NCBI GenBank assembly: GCA_022376925.1 | Contig: JAIOJX010000032.1 | Coordinates: 199,140,939 to 199,204,938 of the forward strand | Source: Tragulus kanchil | Taxonomy: Eukaryota; Chordata; Mammalia; Artiodactyla; Tragulidae | Length of the DNA: 64,000 nucleotides | Direction of reading: 5' to 3' | Shown: positions 1 to 12,689 of the stretch, one piece after another | How the letters are laid out: each line of letters starts with the position of its first letter | Position numbering within the stretch: position 1 is the first letter of the stretch | The notes under the pieces: model-generated | Database searches by the model: none | What the model was told of the DNA's origin: nothing | Seen by the model: the letters and a program-made list of their open reading frames with translations, nothing else | Position numbers and translations under genes: made by a program

Positions 1-99
1 GATTCTTTGTGACCCCATGAACTAGCCCATTGGTTTGTCTGTCCATGGGATTTCCCAGGCAAGAATATATGAGCGGGGTGCCATTTCCTTCTCCAAGTC
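1..99 (-). mobile_element. BovA/BovB-tail SINE fragment
   Basis: The reverse strand carries the BovB-derived tail: GGAGAAGGAAATGGCACCCC, then CTTGCCTGGGAAATCCCATG, then GGGGTCACAAAGAATC. It is cut by the window edge and somewhat diverged. Confidence 0.8.
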
Positions 100-390
100 A
101 GTCAATGAGACACTGTGATTTCAAACAGAAATAAAACTTTGTTTATCCCTTGAAGATTTTCTAACTGAATGGGCTAGAGTGGCATGAAGCTGTCACAAGA
201 ATAAAGTACTAGGGGAAAACAGAAGGCAGGACATCTGACTTTGCTCAGAGGAAGGCATATGAGAGCTGGTGACATTTCTATTAGGGATTAAAGGACTAGT
301 CTAAATTTTCCAGGTGAAGGATCAAGAGAAGGCATCTCTGGCCAAGGAACAGCATGTGCAGAGGCAAAGACATGTGAAAGAGGTGGCTTG

Positions 391-695
391 GGCGCTTCCC
401 TGGTGGCACAGTGGTTAAGAATGGGCCAGAGGCATCACATCTCCCTTGCAGGACAGGGGACATGGATTTGATTCCTAATTGGGTAATTAAGAGTCCACAT
501 GCCATGGAGCAACTAGGCCCATGTGCAACAATTAATAAGCCTGTGCACTCAAGAGCAAGTACTGAAGCCAGCCCACTCTGGAGCCGGCGCACCAGAACTA
601 GAGAGTCTTCGCACCCTAATGGCAAGAACCTGCATAATGCAATGAAGATTTCATGTTCTTCAAGTAAGACCTGACACAGTCAAATAAATAAATAG
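391..695 (+). mobile_element. CHR-type tRNA-Glu SINE, diverged
   Basis: It opens CGCTTCCCTGGTGGCACAGT, has the GGATTTGATTCCTAATTGGG relic of the B box, the GAGCAACTAGGCCCATG body and an AAATAAATAAAT tail. The 87-codon plus frame at 411 and the antisense frame are artefacts of this element. Confidence 0.85.
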
Positions 696-1151
696 TATTT
701 GAAAAGGGGTATTAGTTGGTTTGCCTGTTAATGAGGTCATTGTACATGGAGGTTAAAATAGGTCAGGGAGAATACACAGACAGGAGGCCAGATTGTTGGA
801 TTTGTTTCAAGAAATCCTATAAATCCTATTTATGGTGTGCTGATAAAGTTTTTGGATTTATTTCCAAGTGGTGACATCAGTTAAGTCACAGGCAAATTGA
901 TGCATATTCCATTCAGAACCCCACATCCCTATCACCTACATCCAGAAACAAGATACATAAAATAATAGGCACCCAAGGGGAAAAATTAAACTGGATGTAG
1001 TCAGATATAGGGAAGAATCAGAGATAAGCAACTATCATTTATTACAGAAGACATGTGTGCAGTATCAAGTGATATCCCAATCACTTAAACTCTAAGAAGT
1101 TGAGACTAAAAATAAGAAAACTGAATTGTCCAGTCACCAGAATCCGTAACT
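696..1151. other. Unrecognised intron sequence
   Basis: AT-rich single-copy DNA with no open frame of note and no repeat I can name. Confidence 0.6.
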
Positions 1152-1596
1152 GTCATGGCACTTGTCTGGGTGGGCTCTTTTATCATTGCTGATGGAAAAA
1201 GAAGAAGAGGGTAGCTCCATCAGCTTACTTCACTGCTCTTACCTGATTGATTCATTTGCCAGAAGCCAGTCAGTCTACAATCGATGACAAATGAAGAGTA
1301 AGCATGTGAGAGCTTGAGGTGAAAGAAGCTAAGAAAGAAAAGGTGAGAAGGGTGGTGCAGTGTGTAGAGAAAGTTTGAAAACCAAGATGGTGATTTCAAT
1401 GAGGCAGGAAAACAACCATCAAGCCTATTGTGGGGTGAGAGGACAGAGATCAAAATTAACGAAAAGGAGGCAGATATTCCTCAGGTCTCTTTCAATTGAG
1501 TCTTGATCAAAACAGAAGAGAACTCAGACCAGCAGCATAGAATATGGAGAAAGCATAGATTAGTGTTAGATATTGATGGTTTCAAAAACTCCTCCT

Positions 1597-1715
1597 GGAA
1601 CTTCCCTGGCAGTCCGGTGGTGAAGACCTCATCTTCCAATGCAGGGGATGTGAGTTTGATTCCTGATCAGGGAGTTAAGGTCCCACATGCCTTTCAGCTA
1701 AAAAATAAATGAATA
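1597..1715 (+). mobile_element. Short CHR-type SINE fragment (copy A)
   Basis: It reads GGAACTTCCCTGGCAGTCCG, then TTTGATTCCTGATCAGGGAG, and ends in AAAAAATAAATGA. It is truncated after the tRNA-like head. The 69-codon frame here is SINE-derived. Confidence 0.8.
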
Positions 1716-2708
1716 TATAAAATTCTGCAGTTGATAAAATAAACATTCTTAAATATCTGAAAGATTTCAACTTCAAAAAAAAAAAAAAAAAAACTACTCC
1801 TAAATTCTCTTATATTTTCTGACTGAAGGACAAATAGTGTCTTTGTTAGAGCTTTAACTATTCTCAGCTATCTAAAGAAAAGCACCAAGGTACCTCTAAA
1901 TGCAGAATAAACTCAAATAAGAGAAAAGATACTTAAGTCCGAGTACTTCACTCTGAGGGTCTACCCTCTCTCAGAACATATTTGGAAAGCAGAGGACAGC
2001 ATGCATAATAATACTTCCTGAGTAGTGATGTCACCTTTCCATTTTAGGAAAAAACAGTGGCTATTTCAGCTTGGCTTTTCAAAGAGAATCTTTAAAGACA
2101 GCCTGACTCCAAAGAGTTTCTTTTCCCTCTGTTTTCTCAGTGTCTATTCCTTGAGTTGACCAAGCCACACTTGAAGTTGGTGAATGGATGCCATTCATAG
2201 AATACACAAGAATCAGTTTCTATGGGGAATGACAAGGAAAGGCAAGTCCTTGCTTTCACAGAGTCATGGCACTTGTCTGGGTGGGCTCTTTTATCATTGC
2301 TGATGGAAAAAGAAGAAGAGGGTAGCTCCATCAGCTTACTTCACTGCTCTTACCTGATTGATTCATTTGCCAGAAGCCAGTCAGTCTACAATCTGATGAC
2401 AAATGAAGAGTAAGCATGTGAGAGCTTGAGGTGAAAGAAGCTAAGAAAGAAAAGGTGAGAAGGGTGGTGCAGTGTGTAGAGAAAGTTTGAAAACCAAGAT
2501 GGTGATTTCAATGAGGCAGGAAAACAACCATCAAGCCTATTGTGGGGTGAGAGGACAGAGATCAAAATTAACGAAAAGGAGGCAGATATTCCTCAGGTCT
2601 CTTTCAATTGAGTCTTGATCAAAACAGAAGAGAACTCAGACCAGCAGCATAGAATATGGAGAAAGCATAGATTAGTGTTAGATATTGATGGTTTCAAAAA
2701 CTCCTCCT

Positions 2709-2827
2709 GGAACTTCCCTGGCAGTCCGGTGGTGAAGACCTCATCTTCCAATGCAGGGGATGTGAGTTTGATTCCTGATCAGGGAGTTAAGGTCCCACAT
2801 GCCTTTCAGCTAAAAAATAAATGAATA
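2709..2827 (+). mobile_element. Short CHR-type SINE fragment (copy B)
   Basis: This is the same insertion as at 1597, repeated by duplication 1 with identical sequence and flanks; not an independent insertion. Confidence 0.8.
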
Positions 2828-3281
2828 TATAAAATTCTGCAGTTGATAAAATAAACATTCTTAAATATCTGAAAGATTTCAACTTCAAAAAAAAAAAAAA
2901 AAAAACTACTCCTAAATTCTCTTATATTTTCTGACTGAAGGACAAATAGTGTCTTTGTTAGAGCTTTAACTATTCTCAGCTATCTAAAGAAAAGCACCAA
3001 GGTACCTCTAAATGCAGAATAAACTCAAATAAGAGAAAAGATACTTAAGTCCGAGTACTTCACTCTGAGGGTCTACCCTCTCTCAGAACATATTTGGAAA
3101 GCAGAGGACAGCATGCATAATAATACTTCCTGAGTAGTGATGTCACCTTTCCATTTTAGGAAAAAACAGTGGCTATTTCAGCTTGGCTTTTCAAAGAGAA
3201 TCTTTAAAGACAGCCTGACTCCAAAGAGTTTCTTTTCCCTCTGTTTTCTCAGTGTCTATTCCTTGAGTTGACCAAGCCACA

Positions 3282-5551
3282 CTTGAAGTTGGTGAATGGA
3301 TGCCATTCATAGAATACACAAGAATCAGTTTCTATGGGGAATGACAAGGAAAGGCAAGTCCTTGCTTTCACAGACCTCTTTTCTCAGAATTCACAAATAT
3401 TAGAATCAAATATGTATCTGAAGATTGCCATCCAGTTCCTGTACCTTTATAAACTGAGAGAAAAAAATGTATCAGAATTGGCTTATACAAACAAATTCTT
3501 AATGCAATTTCCACATATCAGTCAGACTGGAGCAGAATAAAGGGAACTGTGACCCTACCTCTGGTCTGGCTTCCCTCTCCCTCCTTTACCCCCATCACTG
3601 GTGGCCTCCCAGGTATCTCCACTGAAATTAGGGTCTCAGAGAACAGCTTTAGAGACACTGATCTGGCTTAATAATTTTTTTTCTAAAGAAGAAACTGAGG
3701 CTCAGCGAGGAGAAAGATTGGTTTCAGAAATCAGGATATGGTGTCAAAGAGAGATTTGTAGGCTTAGAATCAGGAGATCTAGTCCAAATTCTCCCTCTAA
3801 TTAAACATTTCACATTGGCAAATTTGATAGTAGACTCTATTCTTTTATTTTTATAGCTATCAGGTGTGAATGGATGACCCCCAATGACCCCTTCATTTGT
3901 AATATTTTAGAAGTTTGTTACTCTTCCTCTTAACTTCTATCAAAGCGGATTTCACCATATGAAATTTTCAAATGCTTTAGAAGTAAGGTTGGCTGAGCTT
4001 AGCTGGTAATGTAGTTTTGTTGACAAATGTCACAAGGCCAACATATATTGTCATAATATTGACAAAGAGGAATATTTACAGGTGGCCTCATTCATTCAGC
4101 CTAATAATAAACCAGAAAGTGATCTTCATCACAAAATACCCCACAGGGCTATCACTGCTTCATAGTAAAGGCAGTGGGCATTGGGTGCATTCAATGTGGG
4201 AGAGGCTCTGAGGGTTTTAAGTTTAATCAAAGAAAAAGATTACCCTAATCAGGAAAGTATTAGACATGCATGTAACCAACCACTATTGACACCATGTTTC
4301 CCAAACTTTGCCTGATGATCATACCACCTAGTTTTTTGTTCAATATATAGATCCTCAGGTTGAAACCTTGATTCAGCAGGCTTGGAGCATATTTTTACCA
4401 AGTGCTATAGTTGATTCTTGAAGTTGGTGAATGGATGCCATTCATAGAATACACAAGAATCAGTTTCTATGGGGAATGACAAGGAAAGGCAAGTCCTTGC
4501 TTTCACAGACCTCTTTTCTCAGAATTCACAAATATTAGAATCAAATATGTATCTGAAGATTGCCATCCAGTTCCTGTACCTTTATAAACTGAGAGAAAAA
4601 AATGTATCAGAATTGGCTTATACAAACAAATTCTTAATGCAATTTCCACATATCAGTCAGACTGGAGCAGAATAAAGGGAACTGTGACCCTACCTCTGGT
4701 CTGGCTTCCCTCTCCCTCCTTTACCCCCATCACTGGTGGCCTCCCAGGTATCTCCACTGAAATTAGGGTCTCAGAGAACAGCTTTAGAGACACTGATCTG
4801 GCTTAATAATTTTTTTTCTAAAGAAGAAACTGAGGCTCAGCGAGGAGAAAGATTGGTTTCAGAAATCAGGATATGGTGTCAAAGAGAGATTTGTAGGCTT
4901 AGAATCAGGAGATCTAGTCCAAATTCTCCCTCTAATTAAACATTTCACATTGGCAAATTTGATAGTAGACTCTATTCTTTTATTTTTATAGCTATCAGGT
5001 GTGAATGGATGACCCCCAATGACCCCTTCATTTGTAATATTTTAGAAGTTTGTTACTCTTCCTCTTAACTTCTATCAAAGCGGATTTCACCATATGAAAT
5101 TTTCAAATGCTTTAGAAGTAAGGTTGGCTGAGCTTAGCTGGTAATGTAGTTTTGTTGACAAATGTCACAAGGCCAACATATATTGTCATAATATTGACAA
5201 AGAGGAATATTTACAGGTGGCCTCATTCATTCAGCCTAATAATAAACCAGAAAGTGATCTTCATCACAAAATACCCCACAGGGCTATCACTGCTTCATAG
5301 TAAAGGCAGTGGGCATTGGGTGCATTCAATGTGGGAGAGGCTCTGAGGGTTTTAAGTTTAATCAAAGAAAAAGATTACCCTAATCAGGAAAGTATTAGAC
5401 ATGCATGTAACCAACCACTATTGACACCATGTTTCCCAAACTTTGCCTGATGATCATACCACCTAGTTTTTTGTTCAATATATAGATCCTCAGGTTGAAA
5501 CCTTGATTCAGCAGGCTTGGAGCATATTTTTACCAAGTGCTATAGTTGATT
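3282..5551. repeat. Tandem duplication 2 (unit 1135 bp)
   Basis: Copies at 3282-4416 and 4417-5551 have the same length and I see no mismatch in the stretches compared. The junction shares the 3-base microhomology CTT. The unit holds a MIR-like segment and the 5' part of a hAT-like element that is completed only after copy B. Confidence 0.95.
3640..3805 (-). mobile_element. MIR-like fragment (copy A; copy B 4775-4940)
   Basis: GAAACTGAGGCTCAGCGAGG followed by TTAGAATCAGGAGATCTAG fits the antisense of a MIR core but is strongly diverged. It is repeated at 4775-4940 by duplication 2. Confidence 0.4.
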
Positions 5552-5585
5552 CTTATGATCAAACAAGTATGGGAAACACTGTGTT
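5424..5585. mobile_element. hAT-like DNA transposon remnant
   Basis: The ends form imperfect inverted repeats: CCATGTTTCCCAAACTTTG on the left and GTATGGGAAACACTG on the right. The inside has the GATCCTCAGG and TTGATTCAGCAGG style of MER1/MER5-like nonautonomous hAT elements. A truncated copy is at 4289-4416 (cut by a duplication junction) and a full copy at 6607-6768. Confidence 0.5.
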
Positions 5586-5737
5586 TGTAGAACCCTCCCC
5601 CCATCTTTCTATTTACATATAAAAAAAGACCCATATAAGTCACCTATCAGTCATACTGCTAATCAAAGCTAAAGAAATTGCCAACAGGAGCAAGGAAACT
5701 GCCAGTGGCTTTATCTAAGGTATATTACAAGAAGTTC

Positions 5738-5957
5738 AGCGCTTTCTAGGTGGCACAGTGGTGAAGAAGCCACCTGCCAATGCAGGAGATGCAGAGACAA
5801 CATGGGTTTAATCCCTGGGTAGAGAAAAGCCCCTGGAGAAGGAAATAGCAATCTATTCCACTATACTTGCCTGGAATATTCCATGGACAGAAGTGTATGG
5901 GAGACTACAGTCAATGGGGTTGCAAAGAGTTGGACACGATTGAGCACACACACATAC
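5738..5957 (+). mobile_element. Bov-tA SINE with perfect target-site duplication (copy A)
   Basis: A tRNA-Glu-like head (GCTTTCTAGGTGGCACAGTG) is joined to a BovB-type tail (GGAGAAGGAAATAGCAATC to GAGTTGGACACGATTGAGC). It is flanked by an 11-bp direct repeat ACAAGAAGTTC at 5727-5737 and 5958-5968. Confidence 0.88.
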
Positions 5958-6921
5958 ACAAGAAGTTCCTTTCATAACTGAAGCTCACATGTAGTATATA
6001 TTTATTGTTAGGCTATGTGTATTTTTAATATCTTCTCTGCCATTTGACTGCATATGATTGACCTCACTACAACCTACAGAGGAGGAAGACTGAGAAGCAA
6101 ACCCGTGTGACAGGGAAATGGCCTAATTATGCTGAGCCTTGATGTTCTCTCTATAAAGCAGATACTGGCAGCATGCTAAGATACTAAGAGAAGTGGGAGG
6201 CTCGGGCAGAGTGCTGTTAGATGAGAAAGATGAAAGGACAGCAATTACTCTAATCATCCATGGCCAGGGTGCAATAATGCCTCCTATAATTGCTGAGTGA
6301 TGCATGAAGTCAATAATTTTAACTGGCCTTTAAAAATTTTTTTGGAATAGAAACTAATTTTGCTTTTAATCCCTTAGACTAGTGAAAAGTACTCATCAAT
6401 TCCCCTTACACAGTAGCCAGCCCAGTCTGATTAGGCCTCCTTCACTCAAGGGGAAGGAGAAGGCCACAGATTACCAAAGGCTCGTCCAGTTTAAATGATG
6501 TTTCTTTTACTTGGATGAATGATCATTAGTCTCTATTGAGTCCTGTGTTTTTTTCCTCCAGATCTAATGTGGAAAGTATTAGACATGCATGTAACCAACC
6601 ACTATTGACACCATGTTTCCCAAACTTTGCCTGATGATCATACCACCTAGTTTTTTGTTCAATATATAGATCCTCAGGTTGAAACCTTGATTCAGCAGGC
6701 TTGGAGCATATTTTTACCAAGTGCTATAGTTGATTCTTATGATCAAACAAGTATGGGAAACACTGTGTTTGTAGAACCCTCCCCCCATCTTTCTATTTAC
6801 ATATAAAAAAAGACCCATATAAGTCACCTATCAGTCATACTGCTAATCAAAGCTAAAGAAATTGCCAACAGGAGCAAGGAAACTGCCAGTGGCTTTATCT
6901 AAGGTATATTACAAGAAGTTC

Positions 6922-7138
6922 AGCGCTTTCTAGGTGGCACAGTGGTGAAGAAGCCACCTGCCAATGCAGGAGATGCAGAGACAACATGGGTTTAATCCTG
7001 GGTGAGAAAAGCCCTGGAGAAGGAAATAGCAATCTATTCCACTATACTTGCCTGGAATATTCCATGGACAGAAGTGTATGGGAGACTACAGTCAATGGGG
7101 TTGCAAAGAGTTGGACACGATTGAGCACACACACATAC
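6922..7138 (+). mobile_element. Bov-tA SINE (copy B of 5738)
   Basis: It has the same flanks and the same 11-bp target repeat (6911-6921 and 7139-7149). It differs from copy A by about three single-base deletions in short runs. Confidence 0.88.
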
Positions 7139-7751
7139 ACAAGAAGTTCCTTTCATAACTGAAGCTCACATGTAGTATATATTTATTGTTAGGCTATGTG
7201 TATTTTTAATATCTTCTCTGCCATTTGACTGCATATGATTGACCTCACTACAACCTACAGAGGAGGAAGACTGAGAAGCAAACCCGTGTGACAGGGAAAT
7301 GGCCTAATTATGCTGAGCCTTGATGTTCTCTCTATAAAGCAGATACTGGCAGCATGCTAAGATACTAAGAGAAGTGGGAGGCTCGGGCAGAGTGCTGTTA
7401 GATGAGAAAGATGAAAGGACAGCAATTACTCTAATCATCCATGGCCAGGGTGCAATAATGCCTCCTATAATTGCTGAGTGATGCATGAAGTCAATAATTT
7501 TAACTGGCCTTTAAAAATTTTTTTGGAATAGAAACTAATTTTGCTTTTAATCCCTTAGACTAGTGAAAAGTACTCATCAATTCCCCTTACACAGTAGCCA
7601 GCCCAGTCTGATTAGGCCTCCTTCACTCAAGGGGAAGGAGAAGGCCACAGATTACCAAAGGCTCGTCCAGTTTAAATGATGTTTCTTTTACTTGGATGAA
7701 TGATCATTAGTCTCTATTGAGTCCTGTGTTTTTTTCCTCCAGATCTAATGT

Positions 7752-8641
7752 GGGTTAAAATTCAGATTTAGAAAAGTTGACGAGAAGAGAAATTCATTTC
7801 TGATAACTGGGAGATAAATGGTTATAAACCAACTTTCCAGTAAACAGATACAGGAGAACCTTTCTTTGCATTCTCAAAACAATGTGCACATAGGTCTAGG
7901 CTCATGATTGCTACTAAAAAACACTTTTTGCATTGTATTAGTTGTTTACTTGATTCTCCCTCCAGTATACATGCACACACACACACACACACACACGACT
8001 AGGAAAACTGCCAATATACCAAATACAGGAGGCCAGTAGAGAAAGTTCTCAATATAGTAAATACCTAATATGTGAAGAATGATGAATGAATGAATGAACC
8101 AGTCAACCAGTGACATTACCTTGTTCCCAGAAGCACGTTTTCTTTTGTCATTTGTGTCCAAAACTAAGGAAACTGATCTAATGGAGGAGAGAGTGTCAGA
8201 ATTACATGTCATTTCTAATCTCTATACACAGGCCACAGAAAATTCAGTCCTTCAATCATTTTTTCCTTCACTCAAAGGCTACTTACTGAGCATCTTCTCT
8301 GAGCCAGGCACTATTCTGGGAGATGAGGTCAGAGCCGTGATTTAGACTGTCCCATTCCATCCTTTTCTTTCAGGGCAGGGCTGATATTAAACATGTGAGC
8401 ATGTGACCTAGATGATTATAGACGATTGTTACAAAGACCAAGGAGGCATGGGATAGAATGATGAGTAGGGAGGAAGAAGGGAGCTTTCTAAGTCAGGGTG
8501 ATCTGAGGCGACATTTGAGCAGGTGTCAGCCCATGGGGTCAGTCTGAGGAGCTGACATCTGAGCAGAGATTCAAGTGATGAACTAGCCTTGGTGCTAGGG
8601 AAAAAGTCTCAGGAAAAGGGGAAAGCCCAATCCTGGGCTAA
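7752..8641. other. Single-copy intron between duplications 3 and 4
   Basis: Apart from the CA microsatellite it holds a short L2/MIR-like phrase near 8285-8325 (ACTGAGCATCTTCTCTGAGC then CCAGGCACTATTC). The 83- and 88-codon frames overlap each other on opposite strands, one through the CA run, and look like chance. Confidence 0.5.
7974..7996. repeat. (CA)n microsatellite
   Basis: Pure CA run of about 11-12 units. It lies in single-copy sequence between duplications 3 and 4, so it is usable as a marker. Confidence 0.95.
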
Positions 8642-9168
8642 GCTGGGTCCATTGACTAACAGGTGTCAGTGGTGGTTGCAGAGAGAAGTGGCAGAGGATG
8701 AGGTCTTAGGGATGTTCTGGGGCCACATCCTGTAGACTCTTTAAGTTCATGGTAATATGTGTAGATTTTATGGGTAGTGTACAAAGCCACATGAGGAGTT
8801 TAATCAGGGGAAGAAACATCAGCTGATTACATTGAAAATATCATTTGACTGCTCCAAGGAGAAAAAGGAAGTGTGGGTGTCAGACATGAGTGAAAACAGA
8901 AACAAGTTAGAAAGTATCTGCAAAGATTCAGGTGAGAGATGGCTCAGGTGACCGCAGGGAACTTTTGCTAAATGAGAAGCAGTGATGTTGAGTACTGGGG
9001 AGAAGCAGTCTGATCAGCTGCTATTATCACTGCCCTGTTAGTATCATTCAAATGCCCTCCTGCTCACTGGGGCTGTGTGTGACTCCTCAAGGACTTCTCT
9101 ACTTCTGGATCTCCAGGACCTCACCCTGGGCCAGCTGTTGACTTAATACTTAAGAAAAATTCATTGCA

Positions 9169-9537
9169 GGCTTTCCTGGTAGTTCAGTGGTGAAGAGTTT
9201 GCCTGGCAGTTCAGGAGACACGGATTCGATCCCTGATCCGGGAAGATCTCACATACTGCGGAGCACCTAAGCCCGCGAGCCACAACTGTGGAGCCTGTGC
9301 TCTAGAGCCTCAGAGTCACAACTCAGGAGCCCGTGGGCTGTAACTATTGAAGCCCGTGCGCCCTAGAGCCTGAGTTCCATGACAGGAGAAGTCACCACAA
9401 CAAAAAGCGTGCTCACCTCCACTAGAGAGTAGCTTCCACTCCTGCAACTTGAGAAGAGCCTGTGGCAGCGGTCAAAACCCAGAATAGCCAAAAATAAATG
9501 AATAAATAAAAAACAAATAAATAAATAAATAAAAGCG
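9169..9537 (+). mobile_element. Full-length CHR SINE with target-site duplication (copy A)
   Basis: GGCTTTCCTGGTAGTTCAGT head, GGATTCGATCCCTGATCCGG B-box region, GAGCACCTAAGCCCGCGAG body and an (AAAT)n tail at about 9490-9533. Target repeat TTCATTGCA at 9160-9168 and 9538-9546. Confidence 0.9.
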
Positions 9538-10357
9538 TTCATTGCATCATCTGAATTATACTTGGAGCCACATAGGCCAGCAAGCACATTTACTCACACA
9601 CTCTTAGCCCCCAATTTAACTCATTTGAAAATCAACATTTGGATTAAGGATCACTGCTCATTACGCCCATAAATCTAAATACAATGTAATGAGAGCCAAG
9701 GCTGTTTTATCCAGTGTTCTGTAATTGGAGCTTCCTATTCACCAGCACTTTCTCAAATTCCCACAATGATCACTGATGTCTGTAATGACAGGCCCGAGGC
9801 AGAGCAACATCCTTCTGAATAACCAAGATTATGCTGGGTCCATTGACTAACAGGTGTCAGTGGTGGTTGCAGAGAAGTGGCAGAGGATGAGGTCTTAGGG
9901 ATGTTCTGGGGCCACATCCTGTAGACTCTTTAAGTTCATGGTAATATGTGTAGATTTTATGGGTAGTGTACAAAGCCACATGAGGAGTTTAATCAGGGGA
10001 AGAAACATCAGCTGATTACATTGAAAATATCATTTGACTGCTCCAAGGAGAAAAAGGAAGTGTGGGTGTCAGACATGAGTGAAAACAGAAACAAGTTAGA
10101 AAGTATCTGCAAAGATTCAGGTGAGAGATGGCTCAGGTGACCGCAGGGAACTTTTGCTAAATGAGAAGCAGTGATGTTGAGTACTGGGGAGAAGCAGTCT
10201 GATCAGCTGCTATTATCACTGCCCTGTTAGTATCATTCAAATGCCCTCCTGCTCACTGGGGCTGTGTGTGACTCCTCAAGGACTTCTCTACTTCTGGATC
10301 TCCAGGACCTCACCCTGGGCCAGCTGTTGACTTAATACTTAAGAAAAATTCATTGCA

Positions 10358-10727
10358 GGCTTTCCTGGTAGTTCAGTGGTGAAGAGTTTGCCTGGCAGTT
10401 CAGGAGACACGGATTCGATCCCTGATCCGGGAAGATCTCACATACTGCGGAGCACCTAAGCCCGCGAGCCACAACTGTGGAGCCTGTGCTCTAGAGCCTC
10501 AGAGTCACAACTCAGGAGCCCGTGGGCTGTAACTATTGAAGCCCGTGCGCCCTAGAGCCTGAGTTCCATGACAGGAGAAGTCACCACAACAAAAAGCGTG
10601 CTCACCTCCACTAGAGAGTAGCTTCCACTCCCTGCAACTTGAGAAGAGCCTGTGGCAGCGGTCAAAACCCAGAATAGCCAAAAATAAATGAATAAATAAA
10701 AAACAAATAAATAAATAAATAAAAGCG
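10358..10727 (+). mobile_element. Full-length CHR SINE (copy B of 9169)
   Basis: Same insertion with the same TTCATTGCA flanks, repeated by duplication 4. It has one extra C in the body, which extends the antisense chance frame from 74 to 90 codons. Confidence 0.9.
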
Positions 10728-11022
10728 TTCATTGCATCATCTGAATTATACTTGGAGCCACATAGGCCAGCAAGCACATTTACTCACACACTCTTAGCCC
10801 CCAATTTAACTCATTTGAAAATCAACATTTGGATTAAGGATCACTGCTCATTACGCCCATAAATCTAAATACAATGTAATGAGAGCCAAGGCTGTTTTAT
10901 CCAGTGTTCTGTAATTGGAGCTTCCTATTCACCAGCACTTTCTCAAATTCCCACAATGATCACTGATGTCTGTAATGACAGGCCCGAGGCAGAGCAACAT
11001 CCTTCTGAATAACCAAGATTAT

Positions 11023-11633
11023 GCTGAGTTCTGTCTGGCTGAGGGCACTCCTTTGATTTCTTGGTTTTGAAAATATATGTCCCTGGATGTTATTCATCAG
11101 GAATTTCCTTCACCCGAGATGAAATTTCTTAACCTACTCCATCCATTGATCAGATCTGACCTCTTTACTGTAGGAGACACTGGGGGACCAGGCTTGCCTT
11201 TGCTTATATGCGTGTGATACATAATTAGGTCATAACCTGGGTTTTATAAGGAATAATTATCTGATTATTTCCTCTCCTTACCTTTTTTTTTTTTTTATTT
11301 AGTAAAAAACTCAGTAAATTAGTGTTTACAAAAAAAAAAAAAAAAAAAGAATGTTTTCCCTCAAGCATTTCAAATTCCAATTTACAGTTTAATCCGTTTC
11401 ATTAGAGTACTGGGATAACTGATGGAGATGATATCTTTTAAAGATAGACTAACTACTATCAACCCTGGTTACTGTGTTTACGGCTTTTTTGTTTGTTTGT
11501 TTTTTTGCACAATTTAATTTGGGTGGGGATAGAATAACACTATCACAGGTCTTTATAAATTATCTTAATTATAAAAAAATACTGTTATTTAAATAGATAC
11601 ATTTTTTGGAAAAGTATTCTGAATTCCAATCTT
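11023..11633. other. Unrecognised AT-rich intron
   Basis: It contains only the facing T- and A-runs at 11283-11348 and a TTTGTTTG-rich stretch near 11490. No coding signal. Confidence 0.5.
11283..11348. repeat. Facing T-run and A-run
   Basis: A 14-T run (11283-11296) is followed 33 bp later by an A-run of about 19 (11330-11348). It may be two retroposon tails or a fold-back AT stretch; no element body is recognised. Confidence 0.6.
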
Positions 11634-11775
11634 GCTACTTAAGGCAATTTTCTTATCTACTAAGAGCTTCAGTTTTCTCATCTGTAAAACAGTATTAAAA
11701 TAATCAGTTCTCCTTCACAGAGTTCTAATTTTTAAATGTAAAATGCTTACACCAATGTCTGATAAATAACAACCA
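11634..11775 (+). mobile_element. MIR fragment
   Basis: TTCAGTTTTCTCATCTGTAAAA is the classic MIR core (shown here as TTTTCTCATCTGTAAAAC), followed by GTAAAATGCTTACACCAATG and a CAATGAAT end. Confidence 0.75.
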
Positions 11776-12689
11776 TTCAATGAATTTGCCCCTCAATTTA
11801 TATACTTGATAGGACTGCTGAGTCTTTTGAGGATCCCTTATGTTTATTATTTAGGTGTAATTCTAGATAGCTAGACAAGGTAGACTTTTAAAACACACAC
11901 ACACAAAGTGCCCAGCCGCAGCTGCCTCGTCTGCCTGGTCCTGCATTGAAAGCCTTACTTAATTCTACCCCAGCCTACCATCCTTGTTTGTAAGTAAGGG
12001 GTAAGTCAAGTTAAGCACCCTTTCTATCCCATTTCTACATATTTCTCTTTGAAAGGGTGGTGGCCTATCTTTTTCTACTGTGGGAGAGATCTCAGCTGCT
12101 TGGTAACAAAGCAGAAAATCAATGTCAAGTCTGGCCTTGGCAGTCCCAAGATGCTCCACACCCTGATGCTTGGTCCTCAAGAACCTCCTCAGCCCCTGAG
12201 TCAGCCTGCAGATTCTCAGAGCTCCAGGCCTGAGGTAGTAGTATGCTATTTGGAGAAAAAGCAAGACATAGCTTCTTCTGAAAGTTCCTTCGTGACCATA
12301 ACTGAAATAAACAACGCTGACATGGAAGAAGTTGTTTAACACCTAACTTACCAAGTCCTGGAGCCCACTTTGTCCGTTTATCTGTGTCCTCTGTGACTAT
12401 CAACAGAAGTGCCTGGAACATTTCTCAGTAAAGGCTCTACATGGTAATACCTGTATTGTTCTCTTTTACAGGTAGCTCTGTCTTTCACACCTATTCTATT
12501 TAGTCAAGCAGAGGGACACATACACCTGAACCATTCAGTGCTGTGACTAACACAATGCACTCTCAGAAACCTCTGACTGGAAGGGTTCATTTTGAGTTCA
12601 CAATGGATCTGCTTCTGTGACTCTTTTCTTGCTGCTTTTGTTATTATAGGCATACATAATGGCCTGCCTCAGGGAGATGAGCTGACCCT
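11776..12689. other. Unrecognised intron with overlapping chance frames
   Basis: Frames of 125 and 98 codons (minus) and 96 codons (plus) overlap at 11965-12421. None resembles a known family, and three frames open at once in a GC-richer patch argues for chance or for unidentified LTR-related sequence next to the LTR at 12690. Confidence 0.5.

Larger units (their letters stand above)
1152..3374. repeat. Tandem duplication 1 (unit about 1111 bp)
   Basis: Copy A is 1152-2262 and copy B 2263-3374. They are almost identical, with a one-base difference near 1281 (CAATCGATG against CAATCTGATG). Both contain the SINE fragment with its A-run and the same chance frames. After copy B the sequence continues uniquely at CCTCTTTTCTC. 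The last 90 bp of copy B also start duplication 2. Confidence 0.95.
5387..7751. repeat. Tandem duplication 3 (unit 1184/1181 bp)
   Basis: Copies at 5387-6570 and 6571-7751. Differences are indels in short runs around 5816-5832 against 6997-7013 (CCCTGGGTAGAG against CCTGGGTGAG, and CCCC against CCC). Both copies carry the Bov-tA SINE with its flanking target repeats, which shows that the whole locus was copied, not the SINE alone. Confidence 0.95.
8642..11022. repeat. Tandem duplication 4 (unit about 1190 bp)
   Basis: Copies at 8642-9832 and 9833-11022. Copy A has GAGAGAAGTGG where copy B has GAGAAGTGG, and copy B has one extra C in the SINE (CCACTCCCTGC). The junction microhomology is GCTG. 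Confidence 0.95.

Noticed and set aside
5387..10727. Several independent insertions of identical SINEs (5738 and 6922; 9169 and 10358)
   Set aside because: Flanks and target repeats are identical, so they are copies of one insertion each.
12049..12421. Possible small gene with frames of 96-125 codons
   Set aside because: Open frames overlap on both strands, without splice sites or family resemblance, next to an LTR.
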